This document shows, one piece after another, positions 6,294-13,631 of a DNA stretch of 17,141 nucleotides (the first letter of the stretch is position 1; every line of letters starts with the position of its first letter). The position numbers and the translations under genes are program-made. Source of the DNA: Pontimonas sp964350865 (lineage in GTDB: Bacteria > Actinomycetota > Actinomycetes > Actinomycetales > Microbacteriaceae); the NCBI GenBank assembly GCA_964350865.1, contig CAYGLJ010000023.1, forward strand, positions 1-17,141, in the 5' to 3' direction. The notes under the pieces are model-generated. The model had not been told where the DNA came from and did not search any database. It saw nothing but the letters and a program-made list of their open reading frames with translations.

Positions 6294-7427
6294 CTAGACG
6301 CGTCGGAGAACAGCCGTGGCAATAGCGAGGAGACCTTCACCGCGTCCGGTGAAGCCCAAACCATCCGTCGTGGTCGCGGATACCGACACAGGCGCACCAA
6401 CCAGAGACGACAGTGTCGCTTCTGCTTCTTCCCGCCTGGGGCCAATTTTGGGCGCCTGGGCAACGATTTGGATGGCCACTGAGCTGACCTGAAGGCTGTG
6501 GTTCTTGAGCAACTCCAGAGTGTGATCCAGGAACACTCGACTGTTGGCACCTGCGAATTCTGGCCGTGCACTGCCGAAGTGTGTGCCGAGGTCACCCAGG
6601 CCGGCAGCTTGCAGGATCGCATCGACGATCGCGTGCAGGACGGCGTCGCCATCGCTGTGGCCGGAGAGGCCGGGTTCTCCTGGCCACTCCAATCCCGCGA
6701 GGTGGAGAGGTTCTGTGGAATCAAACTGATGAACATCCATCGCCACTGCGACCAACGGAGTTGAGGAAGAGCCCAGTAGAGACTCAGCCCGCACAAGGTC
6801 ATCCGGGTAGGTGATTTTGAATCCCCGGGGATGCCCTGCCACGCCCACAACATCGTGTCCTGCACGTCGGAGCACGGCTGCGTCATCCGTAAATTCTTCA
6901 GTGGTGGCGGCATAGGCCTGTCTCAGCGCTTCGACATCAAACCCTTGCGGGGTCTGCACGGCACCGAGTTCGTCACGATCAACACCACCCTCTGTCAACG
7001 AGGACTTGACCGTAACAAGAGTGTCAACAACAGGCACGTGAGGGATAACTCCGATCGCGCCTGCCTCGAGGGCATCCAGCACCCGATCAAAGACGTCGCG
7101 GGGCATCAGGGCTCTGGCGGCGTCGTGAATAAGGACATTGGTCGTGCCGTCAGGGAGGGTGTCGAGGCCTTGTTGAACGCTGTCACCCCTGGTCTCCCCA
7201 CCAACCACCACGTGCACAGAGTCCATGCCGGTGGCTAATGCTCGCGCTGGTGCTTCGTAACCCTCGGGAACGACAAGAACGAGGGAGTCCCAGCGAGTCC
7301 ACTGCGACAATTCGGTAAGCGAATGCTGAAGCATCGGCACACCCGCCACTGAGACAAATGCTTTGGGAAGAGCGGAACCCAGTCTGGTTCCGCTTCCCGC
7401 CGCCACAATGATGACTGCGGTGGTCAT
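6294..7427 (-). CDS. ispDF: Bifunctional IspD-IspF enzyme of the MEP isoprenoid pathway
   Basis: A 377-residue fusion. Residues 1 to about 222 are IspD, which joins CTP to methylerythritol 4-phosphate; the nucleotide-binding loop AAGSGTRLG (9-17) and PKAF (21-24) are present. Residues from about 225 to 377 are IspF, which cyclises the CDP-methylerythritol 2-phosphate product. Zinc ligands appear as DVH (Asp231, His233) and His265 in GHSDGDAVLHAI; QAPKIGPRR and the C-terminal ATTTDGLGFTGRGEG motif are intact. The usual RxGxG lead before DVH is replaced by AVAM, so the N-terminal edge of IspF is divergent. M. tuberculosis has separate ispD and ispF genes in this position. ATG start, 23 bases after carD; the two are probably cotranscribed. 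Confidence 0.95.
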   Translation of the reverse strand: MTTAVIIVAAGSGTRLGSALPKAFVSVAGVPMLQHSLTELSQWTRWDSLVLVVPEGYEAPARALATGMDSVHVVVGGETRGDSVQQGLDTLPDGTTNVLIHDAARALMPRDVFDRVLDALEAGAIGVIPHVPVVDTLVTVKSSLTEGGVDRDELGAVQTPQGFDVEALRQAYAATTEEFTDDAAVLRRAGHDVVGVAGHPRGFKITYPDDLVRAESLLGSSSTPLVAVAMDVHQFDSTEPLHLAGLEWPGEPGLSGHSDGDAVLHAIVDAILQAAGLGDLGTHFGSARPEFAGANSRVFLDHTLELLKNHSLQVSSVAIQIVAQAPKIGPRREEAEATLSSLVGAPVSVSATTTDGLGFTGRGEGLLAIATAVLRRV

Positions 7428-7450
7428 CTCAGGGCCTTAGACGCTCTCGC

Positions 7451-7933
7451 TTAGGAGGCGAGAACTTCGTCGAGAACGGTGGAAGCTTTCTCTTCGTCAG
7501 TCTTTTCTGCAAGCGCCAGCTCAGAAATCAGGATCTGGCGTGCTTTCGCAAGCATTCTCTTCTCACCAGCACTCAAACCGCGGTCTTGGTCGCGACGCCA
7601 CAGGTCACGGACAACCTCAGAAACCTTGATGACATCCCCGGAGGCAAGCTTTTCCAGGTTCGCCTTGTAGCGGCGAGACCAGTTGGTGGGCTCTTCGGTG
7701 AAAGGAGCGCGGAGAACTTCGAAAACTTTGTCCAGACCTTCTTTGCCGATCACATCGCGAACGCCGACGAGGTCCACGTTTTCCGCAGGAACCTCGATAG
7801 TCAGGTCACCCTGCTTCACGTTGAGCTTCAAATACATCTTCTTTTCGCCCCGAATTGTCCGGTTCTTGACCTCGACAATGGTGGCCGCTCCGTGGTGGGG
7901 GTAAACCACCGTTTCGCCAACTTCAAACAGCAT
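7451..7933 (-). CDS. carD: CarD-family RNA polymerase-binding transcription regulator
   Basis: A 160-residue protein that binds RNA polymerase beta subunit and stabilises open promoter complexes, notably at rRNA promoters in mycobacteria. The N-terminal polymerase-interacting domain starts MLFEVGETVVYPHHG (1-15). The helical DNA-binding part holds TNWSRRYKANLEKLASGD (83-100) with Trp85, the minor-groove residue of M. tuberculosis CarD, and ends near AGEKRMLAKARQIL. I place the start at ATG 7933, which opens the family domain directly and has AAAGG nine bases upstream; a 12-residue upstream extension in the same frame would not fit the family. A TAAACT -10 box lies just before. It heads the carD-ispDF-cysS-rlmB series. 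Confidence 0.96.
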   Translation of the reverse strand: MLFEVGETVVYPHHGAATIVEVKNRTIRGEKKMYLKLNVKQGDLTIEVPAENVDLVGVRDVIGKEGLDKVFEVLRAPFTEEPTNWSRRYKANLEKLASGDVIKVSEVVRDLWRRDQDRGLSAGEKRMLAKARQILISELALAEKTDEEKASTVLDEVLAS

Positions 7934-7959
7934 GCGTGTAAACCTTTCCCAAACACAGC

Positions 7960-7965
7960 AGTTTA
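7960..7965 (-). promoter_or_regulatory. Candidate carD -10 box
   Basis: TAAACT on the minus strand, 26 bases before the carD ATG, would place the transcript start near 7953 and leave a leader of about 20 bases holding AAAGG. No good -35 box is visible. This would drive the carD-ispDF-cysS-rlmB series. Confidence 0.4.
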
Positions 7966-8041
7966 CCACAGGAAGTTCCCAGCTTCTGAGGGCTTCTAGG
8001 CCAGGAACCGCGGGGATTCAGCCCGGGCTAGGCCCATCCGG

Positions 8042-8047
8042 TAGGCT
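8042..8047 (+). promoter_or_regulatory. Candidate lpqE -10 box
   Basis: TAGGCT again, here about 66 bases before the lipoprotein GTG, leaving a leader of roughly 60 bases with a strong ribosome site. No clear -35 box. Confidence 0.4.
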
Positions 8048-8113
8048 GGGTTTAGCTTCACTGAGAGTGACTCTGAGGCCCCTGGTCTCCCGTTCAATTC
8101 GGAGGAATGTTTC

Positions 8114-8584
8114 GTGCGACGCAGACTTTTTGCGCCCCTTGCCCTCGCTTTCTCGGTCGCTCTGGGAGCCACCGGGTGCACTCTCAACGCCGAAATTGCG
8201 ACCATGAAGGAATACGACCCCTCCGACGGTGTCGGAACGGAAATTGGCGAGCTTGCGTTGCGGAACATCATGCTGATCACCAACGATGCGGGCGAGGGCA
8301 ACCTCGTCATGACGGTCGTGAACTCTGGGGGGAATGACGTCAGCCTCAATGTTCAATACACCGATGGCGGATCACAGATAAACAAGACGATCGATGTTCC
8401 GAGTGAACCAGCGCTGTTGAGGGTCGGAGATGACCCGGGCGCAGCAGTTCTCTTCTCCGGTTCAGACGTAATCCCCGGCGGACTCGCCCCTATTTACTTC
8501 CAGTATGCGGAAAACCCCGGCGAGCTTGTCTTGGTCCCGGTCCTTGATGGAACCCTTCCCGAGTACGAGCTCCTCGTTCCTTAG
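8114..8584 (+). CDS. lpqE: LpqE-like secreted lipoprotein
   Basis: A 156-residue exported lipoprotein. The signal peptide has basic residues at 2-4, a hydrophobic core (about 5-18) and a lipobox ending ATGC, so Cys22 would be lipidated and the mature protein tethered outside the membrane. The mature part is beta-rich with a VVNSGGNDVSLNV stretch, resembling an immunoglobulin-like or PCu(A)C-like fold, but I see no Met/His copper motif. GTG 8114 is preceded by GGAGGAA six bases away, a near-ideal ribosome site. It is divergent from carD, as lpqE (Rv3584) is in M. tuberculosis; the name rests on this synteny and lipoprotein character. Molecular function is not known to me. It converges on regX3, with a seven-base gap. 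Confidence 0.75.
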   Translation: MRRRLFAPLALAFSVALGATGCTLNAEIATMKEYDPSDGVGTEIGELALRNIMLITNDAGEGNLVMTVVNSGGNDVSLNVQYTDGGSQINKTIDVPSEPALLRVGDDPGAAVLFSGSDVIPGGLAPIYFQYAENPGELVLVPVLDGTLPEYELLVP

Positions 8585-8591
8585 AGAATCC

Positions 8592-9272
8592 CTAGGCCTC
8601 GAAGCGGTAGCCGAGGCCTCTGACCGTCACGATGATGGTCGGCTCTGAAGGGTGCACCTCGATCTTGGAGCGAAGACGCTTGATGTGCACATCGAGCGTC
8701 TTCGTGTCACCGAAGTAATCAGATCCCCACACTCGGTCAATGATTTGCCCACGGGTGAGGACTCGTCCGGCGTTCACCATCAACAACTCGAGGAGTTCAA
8801 ACTCTTTGAGCGGCAACGAAACCGGCTCCCCCCGGACTTGCAACTGGTGACGATCTGAATCCAAGAGGATGTCGTGGTATTCCAGAACCCCGTCCCCAGT
8901 GTCGGGGTCGCTCGAGCGACGACGAAGCACGGCTTTGATGCGAGCGAGAAGCTCCCGGGAGGAATAGGGCTTTGTCACGTAGTCATCAGCGCCGAGCTCC
9001 AGCCCCACCACAATGTCGACCTCGGAGTCTTTCGCGGTCAACATGATGATCGGCAACGATGAGCGATTCCTCACCTCACGGCAGACCTCGGTGCCGGCAA
9101 GACCGGGAAGCATGAGGTCCAGCAACATCAGATCGGGTGGTGACTGGTCCACGGCATCAATGGCGGAGAGCCCATTGTCAACGACTGAGACTTCGTAACC
9201 TTCTCGCCTCAGGAGATACGCCAACGGTTCGCTGAGGGACTTCTCGTCCTCCACCACCAGGATCTTGGTCAT
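8592..9272 (-). CDS. regX3: Phosphate-type response regulator RegX3 (OmpR/PhoB family)
   Basis: A 226-residue DNA-binding response regulator. The receiver has the acidic pocket (Glu8, Asp9), phosphoacceptor Asp52 in LLDLMLPG, Thr80 and Lys102, all expected for active phosphotransfer. The winged-helix effector domain (about 130-226) ends with TLDVHIKRLRSKIE and TVRGLGYRFEA. In actinobacteria the SenX3-RegX3 pair switches on phosphate-scavenging genes under phosphate starvation. The ATG overlaps the senX3 stop as ATGA, so the two are translationally coupled. Assignment to RegX3 rather than another PhoB-like regulator rests on the partner kinase and on divergent phoU. Confidence 0.92.
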   Translation of the reverse strand: MTKILVVEDEKSLSEPLAYLLRREGYEVSVVDNGLSAIDAVDQSPPDLMLLDLMLPGLAGTEVCREVRNRSSLPIIMLTAKDSEVDIVVGLELGADDYVTKPYSSRELLARIKAVLRRRSSDPDTGDGVLEYHDILLDSDRHQLQVRGEPVSLPLKEFELLELLMVNAGRVLTRGQIIDRVWGSDYFGDTKTLDVHIKRLRSKIEVHPSEPTIIVTVRGLGYRFEA

Positions 9273-10543
9273 GCGCTCCCTCTCAGGGTTTCGTGTTGGT
9301 CATCATCCTCGAGCCCCGCCAGGGGAATTTCCGAGGTCGCACTGTATTCGGCAGGTCTGGCGGGTTTCCGTCTCCCCTTCAGCGGCACGACGTCCAGTCC
9401 CTCATCATCGAGGAGAGCGTCTGCTGGAGCCTGCTGCAGACGAATCGTGAAGGTAGAGCCCTTACCTAATTGCGACCATACCCGCACCTCGCCTTTGTGG
9501 TTGTTCACCACGTGCTTCACGATGGCAAGGCCCAGGCCTGTGCCACCAGTGTCGCGAGATCGTGCGGGGTCTGAGCGGTAGAACCGCTCAAAAATACGTT
9601 CCAGATCGGTCTCGGCGATGCCTTGGCCCTGATCCGTGATGGAGATCTCCACCATCTTGTTCTTGACACTCACTCCCACACCAACTCGGCCGGGACCCCG
9701 TGAGTAGGTCACAGCATTGCGCACGAGATTATGAACGGCAGTGACGAGTGACGAGAAATCTCCCATCACATAGGCATCGGACTTCGCCGAGGCAACCAAC
9801 GTGATGTCGGATTTCTCCGCGAGAATCTTGTTGGTAGAAAGCGCCTGCTCCACGACTCGGTCAATCGGGACAGGGTCAGGATCCTCAATAGTTCCCAACG
9901 ACTGCAGCCTGGTGAGCTCAATGATGTCGTTCGTCATCTCCGCCAGGCGGTGACCCTCTTGTTCCAGAGTTGCCGCAAACGAGCGAACCTGCTCCGGGTC
10001 ATCGGCGGAGTAGTGCAGGGCTTCTGCGAGCAGTGACACCGCACCAATCGGGGTCTTCAGCTCATGGGAGATATTGGCGACAAAGTCTCGTCGGACAGCG
10101 TCCAGTCGATACATCTCGGAGCGATCATCAGCCACGAGGAGCATCAATCGGAGACCCAGTGGTGCCACTCGAACCAGGAGGTGAGTAGTGAGGGCTGAGG
10201 GAGAGTCTCCTTTGAGCTCGAATTCTCGGGAAAGTGGCACACCCTCGAGTCGAGACTCTTTGACCAGGTCAAGAATGGGTCCATAGGTCAAGTCACGATC
10301 TTTCACCAGACCAAGTTCGATGGCCGACTTTGCTGCACGAAGTACCCGGTTATCGGCATCCAACACAATTCCTGTGGCACCGATAACTTCCAGGGCTGTG
10401 TCGACACCGTCAGGCACTGGTTGCTCAAAAACAGTTTCCGCACGTTGTTGCCACCGCAGTGCGAGCACCACCATTCCCGCCAGGGCAATACCCAGCGCGA
10501 TGCCTATTCCCAGGCTCCAGCCAGAGGACCAGAACAGCTCCAT
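9269..10543 (-). CDS. senX3: Sensor histidine kinase SenX3
   Basis: A 424-residue membrane kinase. One N-terminal membrane helix is clear (about 8-30) with almost no external domain, then a PAS-like region (about 48-140). The dimerisation/phosphoacceptor helix has FVANISHELKTP with His160. The ATPase domain shows N-box HNLVRNAV (Asn276), G1 DQGQGI (304-309) and G2 GGTGLGLAI (333-341). A 55-residue charged tail follows. The lack of an external sensor fits phosphate kinases that read the Pst transporter through PhoU, whose gene is divergent here. The ATG has no Shine-Dalgarno sequence; TAGGCT lies eight bases upstream, so the transcript may be leaderless. Confidence 0.92.
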   Translation of the reverse strand: MELFWSSGWSLGIGIALGIALAGMVVLALRWQQRAETVFEQPVPDGVDTALEVIGATGIVLDADNRVLRAAKSAIELGLVKDRDLTYGPILDLVKESRLEGVPLSREFELKGDSPSALTTHLLVRVAPLGLRLMLLVADDRSEMYRLDAVRRDFVANISHELKTPIGAVSLLAEALHYSADDPEQVRSFAATLEQEGHRLAEMTNDIIELTRLQSLGTIEDPDPVPIDRVVEQALSTNKILAEKSDITLVASAKSDAYVMGDFSSLVTAVHNLVRNAVTYSRGPGRVGVGVSVKNKMVEISITDQGQGIAETDLERIFERFYRSDPARSRDTGGTGLGLAIVKHVVNNHKGEVRVWSQLGKGSTFTIRLQQAPADALLDDEGLDVVPLKGRRKPARPAEYSATSEIPLAGLEDDDQHETLRGSA

Positions 10544-10551
10544 AAGTGCTT

Positions 10552-10557
10552 AGCCTA
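10552..10557 (-). promoter_or_regulatory. Putative -10 box (TAGGCT) of senX3-regX3
   Basis: TAGGCT on the minus strand, separated from the senX3 ATG by eight bases. This predicts transcription starting at or within a base or two of the start codon. No -35 box is evident. Confidence 0.45.
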
Positions 10558-10593
10558 CGGCGTGAGCTTGGGCTCACCGAGAGTGTGGAGCGC

Positions 10594-10599
10594 TAAACT
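10594..10599 (+). promoter_or_regulatory. Weak candidate phoU -10 box
   Basis: TAAACT on the plus strand about 100 bases before phoU, the same hexamer as before carD. No good -35 box, and the repeats at 10618-10646 lie downstream of it, so a second promoter nearer to phoU is possible. Confidence 0.22.
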
Positions 10600-10617
10600 G
10601 GCGCCCACAGAGCGAGT

Positions 10618-10646
10618 GTTAAGCAAAGCCTCACCGTTTGTTAACC
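10618..10646. promoter_or_regulatory. Candidate PHO box: three heptamers at 11-bp spacing
   Basis: GTTAAGC (10618), CCTCACC (10629) and GTTAACC (10640) each match the Streptomyces PhoP box unit GTTCACC at five or six of seven positions, and start exactly 11 bases apart. A further GTTCACA lies at 10665, out of register. The site is in the senX3-phoU intergenic region, where RegX3 autoregulation would be expected. Confidence 0.45.
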
Positions 10647-10697
10647 CAACTGTGGGGGGATTGAGTTCACACCGACCACGCTCGACCAAGGAGCATA

Positions 10698-11363
10698 ATG
10701 CGCGATCTATTCCAGCAGGAACTACGCGAAGTTCAAGACCAACTCATCTCCATCGCTGAACTTGTTGCCTCGTCGATCACCGACGCCGTCGAAGCCTTCA
10801 ACAAGTCCGATGTGACACTGGCCGAATCCGTTATCGCCCGAGACAACCAGATTGATGACGCCGTCGTTGAACTGGACGAGCACGCCATCACCATCCTCGC
10901 TCGTCAGTCACCAGTCGCCAAAGACCTCCGCATTGTTGTGAGCGCCTTGCGCATCAGCTCCTCGCTCGAGCGCATGGGCGACATGGCGGAGCACCTGGCG
11001 CAGCTGGCTCGCTACCGCTTCCCCGAGAAGGTAGTCCCGAAGACCATTCGCCCCACCTTCAAGGAAATGGGTGCACTCGACATCGGCATGGCCAACATGC
11101 TGGTCGAGTTGCTGAAGAACGGTGACACCGACTTGGCTCAGAAGATTCGCGATGAGGACGACAAGGTTGACGCCTTGCACCTGTCCGTCTTTGAGACAGT
11201 CCTCAGTGATACCTGGTCACAGGAGACCGAGACCACCGTGGACGCGACGCTTGCCTCCCGCTATCTCGAGCGCTTTGCCGACCACGCGGTGTCTATCGCG
11301 AAGAAGATGGTCTACCTCGCCACGGGTGAGTGGAACCCCCAAACGGGAGCTATTCAGCTCTAG
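10698..11363 (+). CDS. phoU: Phosphate signalling protein PhoU
   Basis: A 221-residue, almost wholly helical cytoplasmic protein built of two PhoU repeats. It starts MRDLFQQELREVQDQL, and the hallmark LERMGDMAEHLAQLA (about 90-104) and YLERFADHAVSIAKK (about 189-203) metal-binding helices are present in each half. PhoU links the Pst phosphate transporter to the phosphate histidine kinase and represses the regulon when phosphate is plentiful. AAGGAG lies four bases before the ATG. It is divergent from senX3-regX3, and its stop shares CTAG with the convergent gpmA stop. The pst transporter genes are not in this window. Confidence 0.95.
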   Translation: MRDLFQQELREVQDQLISIAELVASSITDAVEAFNKSDVTLAESVIARDNQIDDAVVELDEHAITILARQSPVAKDLRIVVSALRISSSLERMGDMAEHLAQLARYRFPEKVVPKTIRPTFKEMGALDIGMANMLVELLKNGDTDLAQKIRDEDDKVDALHLSVFETVLSDTWSQETETTVDATLASRYLERFADHAVSIAKKMVYLATGEWNPQTGAIQL

Positions 11364-12109
11364 CGCTTCTTTTTTCCCTGACCAGCGACGGCTGCAGCGC
11401 CTGCCTGCGCTGCAGCGGGGTCAAGGTAACGGCCAGGAGCTGTGGGCTTCAGGTCATCACCTAACTCATAAACGAGCGGAATTCCGGTAGGAATGTTGAG
11501 CTCGGCGATGTCGTCATCGCTGATTCCCTCCAGGTGCTTCACCAACCCGCGAAGGCTGTTGCCGTGCGCGACAACCAAGGTGACCTTCCCCACCGCCACA
11601 TCGGTCGCGATATCTGAGGACCAGTAGGGCAACATCCGATCAATCACGATCTTCAGTGATTCGGTCTTGGGGACAAAAGCTTCGATATCGGCGTAGCGGG
11701 GATCACCCTGCTGTGCCCAGGTGTCAGAGGGGTCAATCGGGGGCGGGGGAACATCAAAACTTCTGCGCCATAACTGGAACTGTTCCTCGCCGTATTCCGC
11801 CAACGTCTCTGCTTTGTCTTTACCCTGCAGCGCACCATAATGACGCTCATTCAGTCTCCAGGAGCGCTTCACCGGGATCCAGAGGCGATCTGCGGTGTCG
11901 AGTGCGAAATTTGCAGTTTGAATAGCGCGGGAGAGCATCGACGTGTGGAGAACATCAGGCAGCAGGTTGTGCTCCTTGAGGAGCTCACCTGCCCTCTTGG
12001 CTTCTGTGATTCCCAGGTCGGTCAGTCGAACATCCACCCACCCGGTGAAGAGGTTCTTCTGATTCCATTCAGACTGGCCATGGCGCAACAAGATCAGAGT
12101 GTGAGGCAT
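11360..12109 (-). CDS. gpmA: 2,3-bisphosphoglycerate-dependent phosphoglycerate mutase
   Basis: A 249-residue glycolytic enzyme interconverting 3- and 2-phosphoglycerate in the cytoplasm. Catalytic residues of the histidine phosphatase superfamily are all visible: LLRHGQSEWN with His10, Arg61, Glu88 in LNERHYG, and His182 in VAHGNSLRG. An Ala/Lys-rich tail (about 222-249) follows the domain. The ATG has no ribosome site and TAGGCT sits six bases upstream, suggesting a leaderless transcript in addition to readthrough from the ygfZ group 46 bases upstream. M. tuberculosis also places gpm1 beside senX3-regX3. Confidence 0.96.
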   Translation of the reverse strand: MPHTLILLRHGQSEWNQKNLFTGWVDVRLTDLGITEAKRAGELLKEHNLLPDVLHTSMLSRAIQTANFALDTADRLWIPVKRSWRLNERHYGALQGKDKAETLAEYGEEQFQLWRRSFDVPPPPIDPSDTWAQQGDPRYADIEAFVPKTESLKIVIDRMLPYWSSDIATDVAVGKVTLVVAHGNSLRGLVKHLEGISDDDIAELNIPTGIPLVYELGDDLKPTAPGRYLDPAAAQAGAAAVAGQGKKKR

Positions 12110-12115
12110 GGTTTA

Positions 12116-12121
12116 AGCCTA
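12116..12121 (-). promoter_or_regulatory. Putative -10 box (TAGGCT) of leaderless gpmA
   Basis: TAGGCT, then TAAACC, then the gpmA ATG on the minus strand. The six-base gap is the same as for the gene at 154. No Shine-Dalgarno sequence is present. No clear -35 box. Confidence 0.48.
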
Positions 12122-12154
12122 CTGAGCAATCAGGCCTGGGTGAGACCCCGTGCT

Positions 12155-13180
12155 TTATCGCAGCCGTCCGAGCCTTGGTATATCTCTCGTGGCCCCGGCA
12201 TCAATAGGAACAAGAACCTCCTGGTTTGCTCCGACTGACCTGCCACCAGTGATTACCGTGAGAGCTTCCTCCACGGGCGTGGTCCTTTTCAGCATGGCCA
12301 GTGCAATTGGACCCAGTTCGAAGTGCCACGCAGCGCGGGTGATGCGCCCCACAGTCTTCTCTCCGAGCATCACCTCGTCTCCTGCGGACGGCAGGAGAGA
12401 CTCTGATCCATCGAGATGCAGCAGGGTGATTCTCCGGGGAGGGTGTCCGAGGTTGTGAACCTTCGCCACTGCTTCCTGGCCTCGATAGCAGCCCTTATTG
12501 AGGTGAACTGCGGTGCGAAGCCAATCAAGTTCGTGGGGAAGTGTCTTCTCGTCCACATCCATCATCGTCGGCCTCGCAGCAGCAATAGAGAGCGCATCCA
12601 GGTGCTCGGGTGTCACGGTATGTACTGACAAAGTGACGACGTCAGCCCTAGACACCACAGCACTATGAATGTCCCAATCGTGTCCGGGGTGAACGTCCTC
12701 TGCATATCCCACAGAGCCAACCCCCACCCGAGGCCAGGGGTCTGAGAACACGACTCTGGCAGTGAGACCCTCCAGGGCAGCCTCTGACGTTGAGGTCACC
12801 ACGAGGAGATCGTCTGGTCGCTCGAGGGTGACATCCATCCGGAACACCATCGAGCGAAGCCAGGACTCCAATGCATCCACTCTCTCGGCCGGGACCAGAA
12901 GCCAGGTGGTCACACCGTCATCGGTGAGAAGGAAGGCATGCTCCACTCGACCCTGGGGGTTCAACAGCAATGACTCAACGGTGTGACCAGGGGTGAGGCC
13001 CAGCACGTCCTGGGTGATCAAGCTGTTCAACCAGGTCAGTCGGTCAGGCCCAGTGACGGTGATCAGGGCACTGCGGTCATCTGCGATGACAGCCCTACCG
13101 AGGGCGACATCTCGCTGAGTGCGGAGAAAGTCACCGGCTGCCCGGGTCGGGCCAGAGTGCTCAGGGTGAGCAGACGTCAC
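12155..13180 (-). CDS. ygfZ: YgfZ/GcvT-domain folate-binding protein
   Basis: A 341-residue protein of the YgfZ family, which uses folate to help assemble or repair certain iron-sulfur enzymes. The family signature KGCYRGQE is at 229-236 with its conserved Cys231; the N-terminal part VTGPDRLTWLNSLITQDV is the GcvT-like fold. I start at GTG 13180, four bases after the stop of the 36-residue membrane protein gene. Longer same-frame versions would overlap that gene completely and read MDCSSW..., which is not family-like. No good ribosome site precedes it, so translation is probably coupled. It lies between small membrane protein genes and gpmA in one minus-strand series. Confidence 0.9.
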   Translation of the reverse strand: MTSAHPEHSGPTRAAGDFLRTQRDVALGRAVIADDRSALITVTGPDRLTWLNSLITQDVLGLTPGHTVESLLLNPQGRVEHAFLLTDDGVTTWLLVPAERVDALESWLRSMVFRMDVTLERPDDLLVVTSTSEAALEGLTARVVFSDPWPRVGVGSVGYAEDVHPGHDWDIHSAVVSRADVVTLSVHTVTPEHLDALSIAAARPTMMDVDEKTLPHELDWLRTAVHLNKGCYRGQEAVAKVHNLGHPPRRITLLHLDGSESLLPSAGDEVMLGEKTVGRITRAAWHFELGPIALAMLKRTTPVEEALTVITGGRSVGANQEVLVPIDAGATRDIPRLGRLR

Positions 13181-13184
13181 GCGA

Positions 13185-13295
13185 TTATCGCTGGCCCTTG
13201 TAGAGGTTTCGCAACACGATGAAAGAAACCCAACCAATGGCAATCGACGCCAGGACGAGCAGTCCAATAAAGAAGATTTCGATGGCGAGGAGCAT
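13185..13295 (-). CDS. Very small membrane protein (36 aa)
   Basis: A 36-residue frame, MLLAIEIFFIGLLVLASI then AIGWVSFIVLRNLYKGQR. It is one hydrophobic helix (about 4-29) with a basic tail, so a single-pass membrane peptide with the tail in the cytoplasm. It begins four bases after the stop of the upstream 84-residue gene and ends four bases before the ygfZ GTG, a packed three-gene arrangement that argues for real translation by coupling. There is no Shine-Dalgarno sequence of its own. I do not recognise a family and give no function. Confidence 0.65.
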   Translation of the reverse strand: MLLAIEIFFIGLLVLASIAIGWVSFIVLRNLYKGQR

Positions 13296-13299
13296 GTCT

Positions 13300-13554
13300 T
13301 TAGTCTACGACGCTCAGTACCTGAAAGACCACGGCAGCCACAGCAGTTAACAGAACACTCCCGGTTATCGCCAGGGACAAACGACTGACCAAGCCCTCTC
13401 GATGGTAGGCCACCACCTGCACGATGAAAGCCATCAAGAGTGACGCCGCCAGGACTGCAACCATGCTGGCCACACGCCCATCAACATCAACAACAAAGCC
13501 CACCACCACGACACCCACCGCTGTCACGACCCAGACCGGAACCACATTGCTCAT
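13300..13554 (-). CDS. Small hypothetical three-helix membrane protein (84 aa)
   Basis: From ATG 13554 the product is 84 residues with three hydrophobic helices (about 4-23, 29-50 and 60-82) and a short basic loop (YHREGLVSR). I do not recognise it. An in-frame GTG at 13566 would add four residues (VAHV); TACGAT lies six bases before that GTG, so a leaderless start there is a real alternative. Neither start has a ribosome site. It is first in the minus-strand series toward ygfZ and gpmA, and divergent from glnR, with only 77 bases between ATGs. Confidence 0.65.
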   Translation of the reverse strand: MSNVVPVWVVTAVGVVVVGFVVDVDGRVASMVAVLAASLLMAFIVQVVAYHREGLVSRLSLAITGSVLLTAVAAVVFQVLSVVD

Positions 13555-13572
13555 TACATGCGCCACACCACA

Positions 13573-13578
13573 ATCGTA
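13573..13578 (-). promoter_or_regulatory. Candidate -10 box for the small membrane protein gene
   Basis: TACGAT on the minus strand, six bases before GTG 13566, the same geometry as at gpmA and the gene at 154. It lies ten bases from the divergent TACACT box of glnR, so the two promoters would overlap. Confidence 0.38.
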
Positions 13579-13587
13579 GAGCCCGGT

Positions 13588-13593
13588 TACACT
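13588..13593 (+). promoter_or_regulatory. Candidate glnR -10 box
   Basis: TACACT, a close match to the actinobacterial -10 consensus, predicts a transcript start near 13600 and a leader of about 30 bases that contains the glnR ribosome site. No convincing -35 box. Confidence 0.42.
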
Positions 13594-13631
13594 GGGGACA
13601 GCAGTCATGACACAGCTGGGAGGTGAGGCCC

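Noticed and set aside
7934..7969. A 12-residue N-terminal extension of CarD
   Set aside because: The CarD domain begins at MLFEVGE, and the candidate promoter TAAACT lies inside the extension.
13181..13267. Longer N-terminus for the YgfZ protein
   Set aside because: The extra 29 residues overlap the 36-residue membrane protein gene in another frame and do not resemble the family; the GTG at 13180 fits the packed spacing.
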